Positions 54,955 to 64,000 of a DNA stretch of 64,000 nt are shown in pieces. Made by a program: the position numbers and the translations under genes. The stretch spans positions 124,001 to 188,000 of the forward strand of contig CAVRVW010000003.1 in the NCBI GenBank assembly GCA_963724695.1, written 5' to 3'. This stretch comes from CAVQFD01 sp963724695 (GTDB lineage Bacteria; Acidobacteriota; Vicinamibacteria; Vicinamibacterales; CAVVIG01). Position 1 is the first letter of the stretch; every line of letters begins with the position of its first letter. A model generated the notes under the pieces. That model saw nothing but the letters and a program-made list of their open reading frames with translations, was not told the origin of the DNA and made no database searches.

Positions 54955-55870
54955 ACCTGACCCGTATGAGCTTTTCACGACTTGATAGGTAGCTGAAGAG
55001 CGCTCGATCGAGCGGCTCTGAGGTATTCAGCAGCGCGTAGTCGATGCGCTGCTCCGAGAGCTTGGTGGCGAGCGTGTCGGTGTGCTCCTTGATGAGCGCC
55101 CGGTACTGCTCGCGGAACGACTGGGGCACGACGGGGACCTGTTCGCCGCTCTCCAGGTCCTGGAACGCCGACGCCTCGTCGTATCCGAAGTTGATCTCCT
55201 GCGGATCCAGCACGTGGAACACGATGAGATCGTTGCCGAGGAAGCGGAACGGCTTGATGGCCTCGAGAATCGCTTCGGGCTCGTCGTACAGGTCCGACAC
55301 GAGCAGCAGGATCCCGCGGCGCTTGAAGTGCTCCGCCATCTTCGTCAACGGGGCGCTCAGGTGCCCCGGCCTCTCGGCTTTTGCCCGGTCCAGGGTGTGG
55401 AGCACGACGTTGAAGTGCTTGGCCGAGGCCGGCACGTGCGTGACGATGGCGTCGTCGAAGGTGATGATGCCGACGCGGTCGCGCTGGCGGTGCGCGAGAT
55501 ACGCGAGGCAGGCGGCCAGGTAGGCGCCGTATTCGAGCTTGGAGACACCGCCGCTCGAGAAGTTCATCGACTTCGAGATGTCGAAGAGGATGGTGAAGTT
55601 GGTGTTGGTGTCGGCCTCGTACTGCTTGATGTAGTAGCGATCGGTCCGGGCGTAGAGCCGCCAGTCCACGCGGCGGATGTCGTCGCCGGCCACGTAGCCG
55701 CGATGCTCGGCGAAGTCCACCGACGCGCCGAAGACCGGCGCCCGGTGGAGCCCGTTGATCAGGCCGTCCACGACGGTCCGGGCCAGCAGCTCGAGGTTGC
55801 CGATGCGGGCCAGGACCGTCGGGTCGATGAAGCGTGCGCCCGGCGCAGCCGATGGGGCAGTGGTCGACAT
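54953..55870 (-). CDS. DUF58 domain protein (MoxR-associated)
   Basis: Protein of 305 aa, ATG at 55870. Family signs: LLARTVVDGLINGLHRAPVF, then GASVDFAEHRGYVAGDDIRR with VDWRLYARTDRYYIKQYEAD (the DUF58 core), and a VWA-like domain with ILFDISKSMNFSS (DxSxS-like) and LLLVSDLYDEPEAILEAI. Cytoplasmic; standard partner of MoxR ATPases. Located 10 bp after MoxR, so co-transcribed and probably acting in the same complex. Confidence 0.93.
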   Translation of the reverse strand: MSTTAPSAAPGARFIDPTVLARIGNLELLARTVVDGLINGLHRAPVFGASVDFAEHRGYVAGDDIRRVDWRLYARTDRYYIKQYEADTNTNFTILFDISKSMNFSSGGVSKLEYGAYLAACLAYLAHRQRDRVGIITFDDAIVTHVPASAKHFNVVLHTLDRAKAERPGHLSAPLTKMAEHFKRRGILLLVSDLYDEPEAILEAIKPFRFLGNDLIVFHVLDPQEINFGYDEASAFQDLESGEQVPVVPQSFREQYRALIKEHTDTLATKLSEQRIDYALLNTSEPLDRALFSYLSSREKLIRVR

Positions 55871-55880
55871 GACCCTCGCC

Positions 55881-56909
<1,029 letters not shown>

Positions 56910-56938
56910 GCTGCTCTCCGATTCCTGAATGAGTGCCA

Positions 56939-57008
56939 GCCGGGTCCAAAAGGACCCGGCCTACGTTTATCCTGCGTGCGTCGTAGGGCGGGTCCTTTCG
57001 GACCCGCC
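56939..57008. repeat. Pair of REP-like palindromes in inverted orientation
   Basis: First copy GCCGGGTCC-AAAA-GGACCCGGC (56939-56960) followed by CTACG; second copy CGTAGGGCGGGTCC-TTTC-GGACCCGCC (to 57008), pointing the other way. The two flank a 27-bp AT-richer centre. This BIME-like pair sits inside the operon between DUF4159 and MoxR and could cause partial termination or protect the upstream transcript from decay. Confidence 0.85.
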
Positions 57009-57012
57009 GTGA

Positions 57013-57759
57013 TCAGTGCGTCATGCCGTAGATGACGTAGTTCACGCCGAGCTTGTACGCCTCGTTCCGCTCCCACGCCGCTTCGAACCCGAACCCCGTG
57101 CCTTCCCAGTACTCCGAGATATCCGTGTTGTAGTTGATCATCGCCATCATACGCCGGGCCGGGTCGTTGTCCTCGAACACCGCGCGCAGGATCGGCCGGC
57201 CGGCATCATACGCCTGAGGCAGGATGTCGAGCGAGGGGATCTCGAAGAACGAGTGAAAAATCTGGTGCGTCGCCGTGAGGTCGTAGAACTGCGCGCCGGG
57301 CAGCACGCGACGAAAAGTGTATTCGAAGGCGGCCCAGCCGCCCCGCGACTCCGAGAAGTCGTCGAAGATCACGAACCCGCCCTTCTGCAGGTAGGCCCGG
57401 AAGGCTGTTGCTTCGGCGTCCGTCGCCGTCCAGTAGCCGGGCTCGGCCATATACGCAATGGGGTAGCGCGCCAGCTCCGGGTCGTCGAGGGCCAGGATGG
57501 CTGTGTCGGCGATCTTCGGCTTGAGGTTGGTGACCTCGTTCAGAATCTGCATGAAGTGGCGCTCGCCGGTCGGGTAGTCGTGGGACCAGGGGATGCCCTG
57601 CGAGACGAACCTGGTTTCTTCGCCGTAACGGAGCCGCACGAACGTGAACTGGCCGTCGTAGGTCGGGTTCGGCTGGATGGGGCTGGCGAACCGGCGGCCC
57701 TGGGCCCAGAGCGTCGCGGCGCCGGCCAGCAGGGCCAGCACCATCGCCGCCCGTCTCAT
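57013..57759 (-). CDS. DUF4159 domain protein, exported
   Basis: Protein of 248 aa, ATG at 57759, overlapping the stop of the caspase-fold gene (ATGA). Signal peptide RRAAMVLALLAGAATLWAQG. DUF4159 core: YDGQFTFVRLRYGEETRFVS, MQILNEVTNLKPKIADTAIL, FRAYLQKGGFVIFDDFSESR, FYDLTATHQIFHSFFEI, then DPARRMMAMINYNTDISEYW. The fold is GATase1-like without the catalytic triad in obvious form. DUF4159 genes usually stand with MoxR/DUF58/BatA genes, as here. Periplasmic role unknown. Confidence 0.92.
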   Translation of the reverse strand: MRRAAMVLALLAGAATLWAQGRRFASPIQPNPTYDGQFTFVRLRYGEETRFVSQGIPWSHDYPTGERHFMQILNEVTNLKPKIADTAILALDDPELARYPIAYMAEPGYWTATDAEATAFRAYLQKGGFVIFDDFSESRGGWAAFEYTFRRVLPGAQFYDLTATHQIFHSFFEIPSLDILPQAYDAGRPILRAVFEDNDPARRMMAMINYNTDISEYWEGTGFGFEAAWERNEAYKLGVNYVIYGMTH

Positions 57760-58690
57760 TTTTTCGCCTCGAGCTCCCTGACCGCTCGGGTCTTGAGCGC
57801 CAGCTCCGTCAGCAGCCGCTCGAGCTCCTGCTCGTAGGCGTCGGAAGCGAGCGCGTTCTTCTTCAGGCGCAGATCCTCGACCTGGCGTTCGACGGCATCG
57901 CGTTCGGCCACCGCCGCCTTCAGCTCGGGGCTGGCGTTGGCCATTTCGGCCGACCGCGATCGGGGCGGGGCCAGAAACTGCGTCGACGCCAGCTTGCCCT
58001 CGGCGCCATCGTCGATCGTCGCGTGCTCGGTCAGGATGTGGCCGCCCTGCTCGTACGAGGCCGCCACCTTCTGCTTGGCGTACTCGAATGCCTCGAACAC
58101 CGACGTCCGGCCGTTGCGATCCCGGTCCGCGATTTCGACCTCGAGCGCTTCGACGAACGGACCGGGGAACCGCGTCTCGTTGCGCTCGCCGCCGGTCCGC
58201 GTGGCCGCGATGATCGTGCGGCCGGGCCCGCGCAGCGCTTCGACAAACGCCCCGCTCGAGCTCGCGGTGTTGACGAAGACGATGCGCTGGGCGCCGAACT
58301 TGCCGAGGAGACCCGCGTAGTCCTGGGCGGTGAGGTCCGGCCCGGGCAGGTTGAACGCCGCCGTCTTGCCGTCGAAGCTGCCGTGGCCGAGGAGCAGCAC
58401 GAAGATCTCGTCGTTGGGCTTCGTGCGCGCGGAGAGGTCGGTCAACGTCTTTGAGACGACGTCGCGGGTCGAACGGCCGTCGATGCGCGCCGGGTCCAGC
58501 TCGGTCCGCTCGGCGAGATACGTGATGTTCGCGTCCGGCAGCCCGTGCTTCTTCGCCCCGTCCACAACGGAGGTTGCCCAGCCGTGAAACTGCTTGGCGT
58601 GCGCCTCGTCTCCGCTCGACGCCCGCGATGACGACGAGATGGGTGTCCTGGGCGGCGACCGGCGCGGCCGTCAGCGTGAGGGCTGAAGGC
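57756..58690 (-). CDS. Caspase/legumain-fold protein, exported (one frameshift, start uncertain)
   Basis: Protein of about 310 aa. The signal-like segment LAPSALTLTAAPVAAQ precedes THLVVIAGV; after an extra base near 58622 it continues GDEAHAKQFHGWATSVV and VDGAKKHGLPDANITYLAER. No canonical start is visible upstream, because the 5' part merges into repeat; 58690 is an estimate. The C13/caspase-type fold is suggested by FVLLLGHGSFDGKTAAFNLP (catalytic His) and IVFVNTASSSGAFVEAL, where the usual catalytic Cys seems replaced by Ser. The C-terminus is a coiled coil (ERDAVERQVEDLRLKKNALA). Coupled to DUF4159 by a 4-bp overlap. Confidence 0.72.
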
Positions 58691-58703
58691 GCAAGGCGAC
58701 CAG

Positions 58704-58764
58704 CGACGAACCAAGGACCAGGGACAGCCGAAGGCCCAAGCCCCAAGGCCCAAGGACCCACTAT
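58704..58764. repeat. AAGGACCAGGGAC / AAGGCCCAAGCC intergenic repeat
   Basis: Degenerate repeat of the AAGGACC type between the VWA/GATase-like gene and the caspase-fold gene. It overlaps the probable start region of the latter and obscures it. Confidence 0.75.
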
Positions 58765-61068
58765 GCGAGGCCTCGCTGCCGCCGGTAACCCCACTCGGCG
58801 CCGATGAGGCCGAGCAGCAGCATCAAGATGATCGGCATGTCCCAGAGGTCTCGCTCCTCGACCACCGTGACGCCGCGGCCGCTGTAGCTGATGGCCTCGG
58901 GCAGCGACGCCGCGTTGGCCGGCGTGAAGAAGCGGCCGCCCGTGTCTTCGGCGACCCGCTGCAGGAGCGGCGCGCGCATCTCGGCGTCGAAGTACTCGCT
59001 GTCGCCCGCCGACGCGCGCGCGTGCAGCAGGCTCGATCCCAGGTTCAGCTCGTCGGACTCGCCGCTCGCGGCCCGGATGGCCGTCGCGCGGATCTCGTAC
59101 GAGCCCGCTTCGTCCGGCACGTAGCTGCCGCGGTATTCGCCGTCGCGCGTCACGCTCCACTCGAGCGGCACCTCGGTGACCTTGCCCGACGGGCTGGTCA
59201 CCTGCGCAATCACCTGCGCGTCGTTCACCTCGACAAACGCCGGGTCCACGACCTCGGCGGTCAGCCGCATCGGCTCGCCCGGCTCGACACGATCGACCGC
59301 CGCCCTGACTTCGACCGGATCCGGCACGCCGTCCACGAGCCAGCGGACGAGCCGCCGCCAGAAGGTTTCGTGCGTCATGTCCTCGACGGCGATCGTGGCG
59401 TCCATCTGCCACACCCACGAGTCCTGCACGGGGAAGGCGACGGCCTTGCCGCGCCCGTACCGCTGGAAGGCGAGCACCACTTGCTCCTGCCGGGACTCGG
59501 TCGTGCCGGTGAGCAGCACGGTGGCGCCCGCCTTGACGCGCCGGAGCGCGTTGACCGACGTCAGCTGCGGCAGGTCGTTGTACCGGGCGTTCGAGGCGTC
59601 TTCGGTCGGTGCGAGCTGCGTGACCGGGAACGTCGCGCCGTCGCGCGTCGGCCGGACCGTGAGCTGCACGACGTCGGGCTGCTGGTTGGGTTTAGCGCTG
59701 GACGTTCTCGAACTCCACGGGCAGCACTTCGGCGACGGGCGTGCCGGCCCAGCCGCCCTCGGCAAACGAGCGGCGCCCGCCGATCATCAGCAGGTTGCCG
59801 CCTCGCTTGCTCACGAAGTCCGCCAGCATGCGCAGCTGATCCGGCGTGAACGACGCGGCCTCGACGCTGCCCAGGATGATCGCGCGGTACGCGAACAGCT
59901 CCTCGCGCGTCTTCGGGAACCCGCCGACCAGTTCGTCAGGGCTGCCGACATCCAGCCGGAGGAACTTTTCCTCCGCCGTCCGCTGCAGGATGACGACCTG
60001 CAGGTTCTTGTCGTCTTCGACCGCGCGGCGGATGAACTTCGCCTCGAACCGCGGCTCGCCTTCGAGGTACAGCACCTTCTCGCGCGCCTCGGTGACCTCG
60101 ACGAGCGCATCGCGCACGTTGTTCTGGGCCACCTGCTCGCCGTCCTGCGGCGCCACACGGAACCGGAACAGCCGCGCGCCGGCGTCCTCGGCGGTGAAGT
60201 TGACGCGGACGGTGGCCGACTCGCCGTCGCGCGGAAGCGTGACGTCCTGCGCGCTGACCCGCCGTCCCTCGTCTTCGACAGCGAGCTGCACCCGCTGGCC
60301 GGCGTACCCGGTGTGGTTGATCACCACGTCGACGGCAAGGGAGGTGCCCTTGAGGATCTTCCGCGGCGTCTCGACGCGCGAGATCTGGATGTCGCGCGCG
60401 AACTGCTCCTGGCCGACGCCGACCGTGAAGACCGGGATCGACCGTGCCTTGAGCGAGGCCAGCGGTTCGTCGAGCGACTGGTCGGAGGTGTCCGCGCCGT
60501 CGCTGACCATCACGAGCCCGGCGAGGGGCAGGCCAGCCAGTTCGTCCCTGGCTCGCTCGAGCGCGGGGCCGAGGCGGCTCGCCGTCCCTTCGTATTTCAG
60601 CTCGCCCGGCGCGCCAAGCCGATCGGCCGACCCCGAGAAACGGAAGTAGCGCAGGACGAACTTCCCGGACAGCGCTTCGAGGAGCGGCGTCTTGGGCTGC
60701 AGCTGCTGCTGGACGAAGTCGGTCCGCGGCTTGCCGTCGGTGTCCGCAATCGTCATGCTGCGCGAGTCGTCTATCAGGATGCCGAGGAAGTTCTGCTGGG
60801 GAACCGCCGCCCGGAGGATCAGCGTCGGCCGCAGCAGGCAGAACATCAGCAGCGCGATCGTGCCGAGGCGCAGGGCCCCGAGGACCAGCCGCTCGCGCGC
60901 CTGTCCTTCGCCGGCAATGCCGCGGTACGTGACGAGCACCGCCGCCGCTGCCAGGCCGATGACGCCAATCGTCACCATCATCGACCGCGACTGCGAGAAG
61001 GCAAACTCCGCCTGCTCGAAGATGAGCGGCGGATACTTGAAGAGGAACCGGACCAGCGCCTCGATCAC
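58761..61068 (-). CDS. VWA/glutamine-amidotransferase-like membrane protein (one frameshift)
   Basis: Protein of about 768 aa from a GTG at 61068 (IEALVRFLFKYPPLIFEQAE). Two N-terminal membrane helices (MMVTIGVIGLAAAAVLVTYR; LGTIALLMFCLLRPTLILR) precede a VWA domain (NFLGILIDDSRSMTIAD, LAGLVMVSDGADTSDQSLDE). Ig-like domains follow, then a GATase1-like region (LVGGFPKTREELFAYRAIIL; MLADFVSKRGGNLLMIGGRR). After a break near 59694 (an extra C) the sequence PNQQPDVVQLTVRPTRDGAT continues, ending with a C-terminal helix (MPIILMLLLGLIGAEWGYRR). First gene of the long leftward operon. Resembles the Bat-type membrane VWA proteins; no enzymatic activity is expected. Confidence 0.85.
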
Positions 61069-61113
61069 CAGCGCATTCTAGTGCCAGGACTTGGCAAGGT
61101 GCTAGTCGGTCCG

Positions 61114-61512
61114 TTACGAGCGCTTCCCGGCCACGGTCCCGGTAACCGGCGTCGAGGCCGGGGCGTCGCTCGCCGGGAAGGAACCAGCCAGCTCCTCATC
61201 GTCCGCCTCTGCCGCGGCGAAGCAGTTGGCGACCCGCGTGACCACCCGGCGCACGCCGCTCAGGTCGCCCTCGCCCGTCAGCGCCCACCAGGCGAGGCTG
61301 GTGCCGAGCCCGGACAGGACGCGGCTGCTCCAGGTCCGGTGCCGAAGCGCCTGCAACGCCAGCACAGCCCCGCCGACGCCGATGAGCACCCGCGCCGGCG
61401 TCAGACTCTCCTTCCGGCCATCCCAGCCGGGCCTCGCCCACACATTCTGTTCAGAACGGTGCATCGTCAGGTTCAAGTTGGAAGGGTTGGCTTCAGTCAT
61501 GGTCATGGTCAT
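61114..61512 (-). CDS. Small membrane-associated protein, about 132 aa
   Basis: Start probably the ATG at 61512 or 61506 (MTMTMTEANPSNLNLTMHRS); a start at 61536 is possible. One hydrophobic stretch (RVLIGVGGAVLALQALR), a second weak one (VLSGLGTSLAWWALTG), and an acidic C-terminal tail with the motif SFPASDAPASTPVTGT, which recurs in many small proteobacterial and acidobacterial proteins of unknown function. No enzyme motif. Leftward and upstream of the VWA operon (45-bp gap), but probably a separate unit. Confidence 0.65.
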   Translation of the reverse strand: MTMTMTEANPSNLNLTMHRSEQNVWARPGWDGRKESLTPARVLIGVGGAVLALQALRHRTWSSRVLSGLGTSLAWWALTGEGDLSGVRRVVTRVANCFAAAEADDEELAGSFPASDAPASTPVTGTVAGKRS

Positions 61513-61676
61513 CCTGGAATGCAAGGTCCGGTGCAATCGCCGACCTGACTCGATTCCTTACACGTCGTGTCGCGGATCAAGTCGATTCAAATTGTGCAAC
61601 GGTCCAAATCATCGATAGACACGGCTCTATTCCGTGGTACCGACGTTGCTGGGCTTCGAACGCACGGGGCGCGGTC

Positions 61677-61913
61677 ATGCAACAACAGACACATCTAAAG
61701 CCTCTGATGGGCCCTCTGATGGGTAATGAAGAGGCTCTCCGGCGGGTGCGCGGCGAGTACTTGGAGATGCCCGGGCTTAGGCTGACCGAAGCGCAAGCCC
61801 GCCGCCTCTGGGGGCTCGATGAAGCCTCCTGCGCCAACCTCCTCAAGGCGCTGGTCGACGCGCACTTCCTGCACCGCACCCGCGACGGCTCCTTCATGCG
61901 CGCGAGGAGCTGA
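61677..61913 (+). CDS. Small winged-helix-like protein, 78 aa
   Basis: ATG at 61677 (MQQQTHLKPLMGPLMGNEEA); a shorter start at the second MG (61722) fits the family better. The core EALRRVRGEYLEMPGLRLTE, AQARRLWGLDEASCANLLKA and LVDAHFLHRTRDGSFMRARS matches a widespread family of short helix-turn-helix-like proteins that look like the C-terminal part of MarR-type regulators. DNA binding is inferred from the helical pattern only. Confidence 0.72.
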   Translation: MQQQTHLKPLMGPLMGNEEALRRVRGEYLEMPGLRLTEAQARRLWGLDEASCANLLKALVDAHFLHRTRDGSFMRARS

Positions 61914-61929
61914 CGCGGGCCGCCTCGTC

Positions 61930-61977
61930 CGGCCATGAAAACACGGCCACGAAAACACGAAAGCACGAAAACGGCCT
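61930..61977. repeat. Reverse copy of the TTCGTGTTTTCGTGT motif
   Basis: CCATGAAAACACGGCCACG and CGAAAACACGAAAGCACG-type units, the reverse complement of the sequence at 41625-41680. Between two rightward genes; the following 60 bp (CTGCCCGCCCTGCCTGCCGC) are another simple repeat. Confidence 0.7.
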
Positions 61978-62117
61978 GAACTAGCCGCCACGGTGCACGT
62001 GCAGAGGTGTGCGCTGTCGTGTGACGCTCGCGATGCCAGTTGGCTGCCCGCCCTGCCTGCCGCGCCCGCCTTGCCTGCCTGGTTCGTCCGTTCGTCGGCC
62101 GATCTAATCTAGCGACT

Positions 62118-62702
62118 GTGCGTCTGCTGGTGGCGACAACGAATTCAGGGAAGGTTCGCGAAATCAGGCAGATTCTCGACGGCCTCGATGTCGAGCTGGT
62201 GACCCTGGCGGACTTTCCGGGCGTCGAGGCGCCGGAAGAGACCGGCGCGACCTTCGAGGAGAACGCTCGTCTCAAGGCGCTTTACTACGCATCCGCGGCC
62301 GGCGTGCTGACCGTCGCGGAGGACTCGGGGCTGGCGATCGATGCCCTGGACGGCGCGCCGGGGATCGAATCCGCACGCTTCGGAGGCGCCGGCTCGACCT
62401 ACCCGCAGAAGTTCGCCATCCTCTTCGAGCGGTTGAAGGATGTGCCGACGGCCGATCGGACGGCGCGTTTCGTGTGCGCGTTGGCGCTGGCCGAGGCCGG
62501 CCGGATCCTGTTCGACGCACGCGGGACGGTCGAGGGCGAGATCACCGAGGCGCCGAGGGGCAGCGGGGGGTTCGGGTACGACCCGATCTTCTTCTATCCG
62601 CCGTTCAACGCGACCCTTGCGGAGTCCGCGGACAGAAAGACCGCGGTCAGCCATCGCGGCGTCGCCTTCAGGAAACTGCGGGACTACCTGGAAGCGCTCT
62701 GA
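62118..62702 (+). CDS. rdgB: XTP/dITP diphosphatase (RdgB/HAM1 family)
   Basis: Nucleotide-sanitising pyrophosphatase of 194 aa. GTG start at 62118 (VRLLVATTNSGKVREIRQIL), as is usual for the family; the in-frame extension to 62040 is repetitive. Signature residues: TNSGKVREI (substrate loop), ATFEENARLKALYYASAAGV, VAEDSGLAIDALDGAPGIES, ARFGG, and the C-terminal GFGYDPIFFYP with MAEL-like LAESADRKTAVSHRGVAFRK. Hydrolyses XTP and dITP to monophosphates, preventing incorporation into nucleic acids. The 3' end overlaps the convergent methyltransferase gene by about 35 bp. Confidence 0.97.
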   Translation: MRLLVATTNSGKVREIRQILDGLDVELVTLADFPGVEAPEETGATFEENARLKALYYASAAGVLTVAEDSGLAIDALDGAPGIESARFGGAGSTYPQKFAILFERLKDVPTADRTARFVCALALAEAGRILFDARGTVEGEITEAPRGSGGFGYDPIFFYPPFNATLAESADRKTAVSHRGVAFRKLRDYLEAL

Positions 62703-63451
62703 AGGCGTGAAATGCCGCCCGATCCTGCCGATACGCCAGGCTCACCTGGCTCTTGCCTTTCAGCGCGTGCGCAATCGCCCGCGCCAGCCGGTACGGCGCC
62801 CGAGGCACGGGGCGTAACCGTGCGCACACGATCGAACCCCGAGCACTGCAGCATGCCGTGGACGGCGGGAATGTTCGGCCCCCACCAGTTGGTCGGGTCG
62901 CCGTTCAATTCGCGGCCTGGGTAGAACGCGGCGGCCGGTCGGCCGAACCCGACCATGTCCACGACCGTCTCGAGCACGAGCAGGTCGCGCGCCACCGAGG
63001 CCACCCGCTCCAGCGCCAGCAGCGGGTCTCGAAGATGGTAGAGCACGCCGAGAAACAGCACGACGTCGAATGTGCCGATGCGCTCCGGCGACAGGTCCAT
63101 CACGTCGATGTCCACGTCCTCGACGCGCGACCCCGTGATTTGCCTGGCCAGCTCGAAGCCGGCCTTGCCGGTCCCCGTGCCCCAGCCGGTGCCGTGCCAG
63201 GAGTAGTAGTCGGTGGCCACCACCCTCGACGCGCCGCGCCGTTCGGCTTCGAACGAGAAGAAGCCGTCCCACGCGCCGATGTCGAGCACCGACTTGCCCG
63301 CGAGCGAGAGCGGCAGATCCAGGCGCGCGAGCCGAAGAGGCGTGTCGTCGACGCCGCGCGTCACGAGGCCGTTCCCGAGGTCGATGGTGTGATACCAGCG
63401 CTGGCTGTCGACGCGCTGGCGCAGGTCGGAGGCAGCCGGCTCCGCGATCAC
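62668..63451 (-). CDS. SAM-dependent methyltransferase, CmoB/DUF1698-like (one frameshift)
   Basis: Methyltransferase of about 260 aa from a GTG at 63451 (next IAEPAASDLRQRVDSQRWYH), which overlaps the MGMT stop by four bases (GTGA). The cofactor site is SVLDIGAWDGFFSFEAERRG (motif I), followed by VVATDYYSW and FDVVLFLGVLYHLRDPLLAL (motif IV region), then YPGRELNGDPTNWWGPN, typical of DUF1698/CmoB-like enzymes that act on tRNA wobble uridine or small molecules. A break near 62812 shifts the last part; corrected it reads APYRLARAIAHALKGKSQVS and stops at 62668. Uncorrected the frame ends at 62684. Confidence 0.85.
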
Positions 63452-63984
63452 CTCGACTGTCCCTGGAGCTCGAAGAAATGTGCCCGCTCGTGGTTGAGCA
63501 GCCACGCCTTCCGATCGAGCCCGCCGCCGTACCCGGTCAGCGTGCCGTTGGCCCCGATCACGCGGTGGCAGGGCACGATGATGGGGATGGGGTTGGCGCC
63601 GTTGGCGAGACCCACCGCACGCGCCGCGCCAGGGGAACCGATCTGCAGGGCAATCGCGCCGTAGGTCGTGGTGGTCCCCGGTGGAATCTTCCGCAACGCG
63701 GACCACACCAGCATCTCGAACGCCTGCCCTCGCGGATCGAGCGCGAGCGCCGAGATGTCTGCCGATTCTCCGGCGAAGTACGCCGCGAGCCATCTCTCGA
63801 CCTGCCGGATGACGTCGTGCGAGCCTTCCTCCAGCGTGCACCCCGGGTAGTGCCGGCGAAGCCGCGCCTCGATTCCTCCCCGCCGCCGCCCATCGTCGAA
63901 CCCGAGCGCGCAGAGCCCTCCGTCGTGAGCCACCGCCAGCATCGGTCCGACCGCGGTTGCGAGCGTTTGTCGACGGAGGTGCAT
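63448..63984 (-). CDS. ogt: O6-methylguanine-DNA methyltransferase (Ogt/MGMT)
   Basis: DNA repair alkyltransferase of 178 aa, ATG at 63984 (MHLRRQTLATAVGPMLAVAH). The C-terminal catalytic domain is standard: FEMLVWSALRKIPPGTTTTY, GAARAVGLANGANPIPIIVP, active-site PCHRVIGANGTLTGYGGGLD and RKAWLLNHE. The Cys of PCHR takes the alkyl group from O6-alkylguanine in a suicide reaction. The N-terminal domain is short but complete. Translationally coupled to the methyltransferase that follows. Confidence 0.97.
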   Translation of the reverse strand: MHLRRQTLATAVGPMLAVAHDGGLCALGFDDGRRRGGIEARLRRHYPGCTLEEGSHDVIRQVERWLAAYFAGESADISALALDPRGQAFEMLVWSALRKIPPGTTTTYGAIALQIGSPGAARAVGLANGANPIPIIVPCHRVIGANGTLTGYGGGLDRKAWLLNHERAHFFELQGQSR

Positions 63985-64000
63985 GGTCAGCGTGGGACGC

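Noticed and set aside
59176..61548. 790-codon open frame on the plus strand across the VWA/GATase-like gene
   Set aside because: Antisense shadow; composition (Arg, Ala, Glu, Gln rich) is typical of a mirrored high-GC frame and the opposite strand carries clear domains.

Overview
The window looks like chromosomal DNA from a high-GC soil-type Acidobacteriota, most likely class Vicinamibacteria. This is an inference from gene content: two TPR/VWFA (acidobacterial VWFA-related) gene pairs, an Oar-like TonB-dependent receptor with an N-terminal carboxypeptidase-regulatory domain, a PadR regulator followed by an ADOP-type MacB/FtsX permease, many secreted enzymes, and intergenic spaces filled with short degenerate repeats (AAGGACCAAGG, GGGAACAGGGAAC, CCCTAAGCC, GAATTAGGAATT and similar). 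The only RNA gene I can support is a tRNA-Pro(TGG) at 47960-48036. No CRISPR array, insertion sequence, transposase, integrase or replication origin was recognised.

Layout, left to right. 0-3.6 kb: divergent APH-type kinase and acyl-CoA dehydrogenase, which together match the two halves of ACAD11, then a secreted amidase. 3.6-5.6 and 11.9-14.0 kb: two paralogous TPR+VWA two-gene units. 5.6-11.8 kb: a collagen-like secreted protein, a three-gene leftward operon (AtoE-type fatty acid transporter, NHL-repeat protein, RIFT-barrel-like secreted protein) and an MFS transporter. 14.4-22.1 kb: Oar-like receptor, small membrane protein, SDR, secreted amidohydrolase, patatin/Omp85 lipase. 22.2-29.3 kb: metallo-beta-lactamase-fold enzyme, a 194-bp concentric palindrome, two unknown proteins, a xanthine-dehydrogenase-type molybdenum subunit, a Tat-exported FMN hydroxyacid oxidase carrying a CXXCH motif, and a YceI protein. 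29.4-38.5 kb: ADOP permease and PadR, dienelactone hydrolase, GyrI-like protein, 5'-nucleotidase lipoprotein, and a cytochrome c/copper monooxygenase-like pair. 38.6-43.7 kb: Omp85-type barrel with a large unknown partner, a carboxypeptidase-regulatory protein and two DUF1801 proteins. 43.8-48.0 kb: an accessory-looking block (SprT-like protease, then a giant HIT-PLD-helicase-DUF3427 protein) ending at the 3' end of tRNA-Pro. 48.4-61.1 kb: one long leftward Bat/MoxR-type operon (VWA/GATase-like membrane protein, caspase-fold protein, DUF4159, MoxR, DUF58, BatA, DUF4175). 61.1-64 kb: small proteins, RdgB, and an overlapping MGMT/methyltransferase pair.

A property of the whole window is important for reading it. 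About twenty genes carry single-base frame breaks although the protein sequence on both sides of each break is intact and family-like. Roughly three quarters are +1 insertions. They cluster (24.7-27.2 kb, 37.6-47.9 kb) and are absent from long stretches (10.5-17.4, 18.5-22.1, 34.2-37.1 and 52.8-57.8 kb). I read this as residual long-read assembly error rather than gene decay, and annotate such genes over their full corrected span. Genes with three or more breaks are typed as pseudogene only to flag the broken frame.

The best candidates for something undescribed are the HIT-PLD-helicase-DUF3427 protein next to tRNA-Pro, the MoxR/VWA operon with a caspase-fold member that seems to lack its catalytic cysteine, the FMN oxidase with a CXXCH motif inside its barrel, and the 194-bp nested palindrome starting directly after a stop codon.
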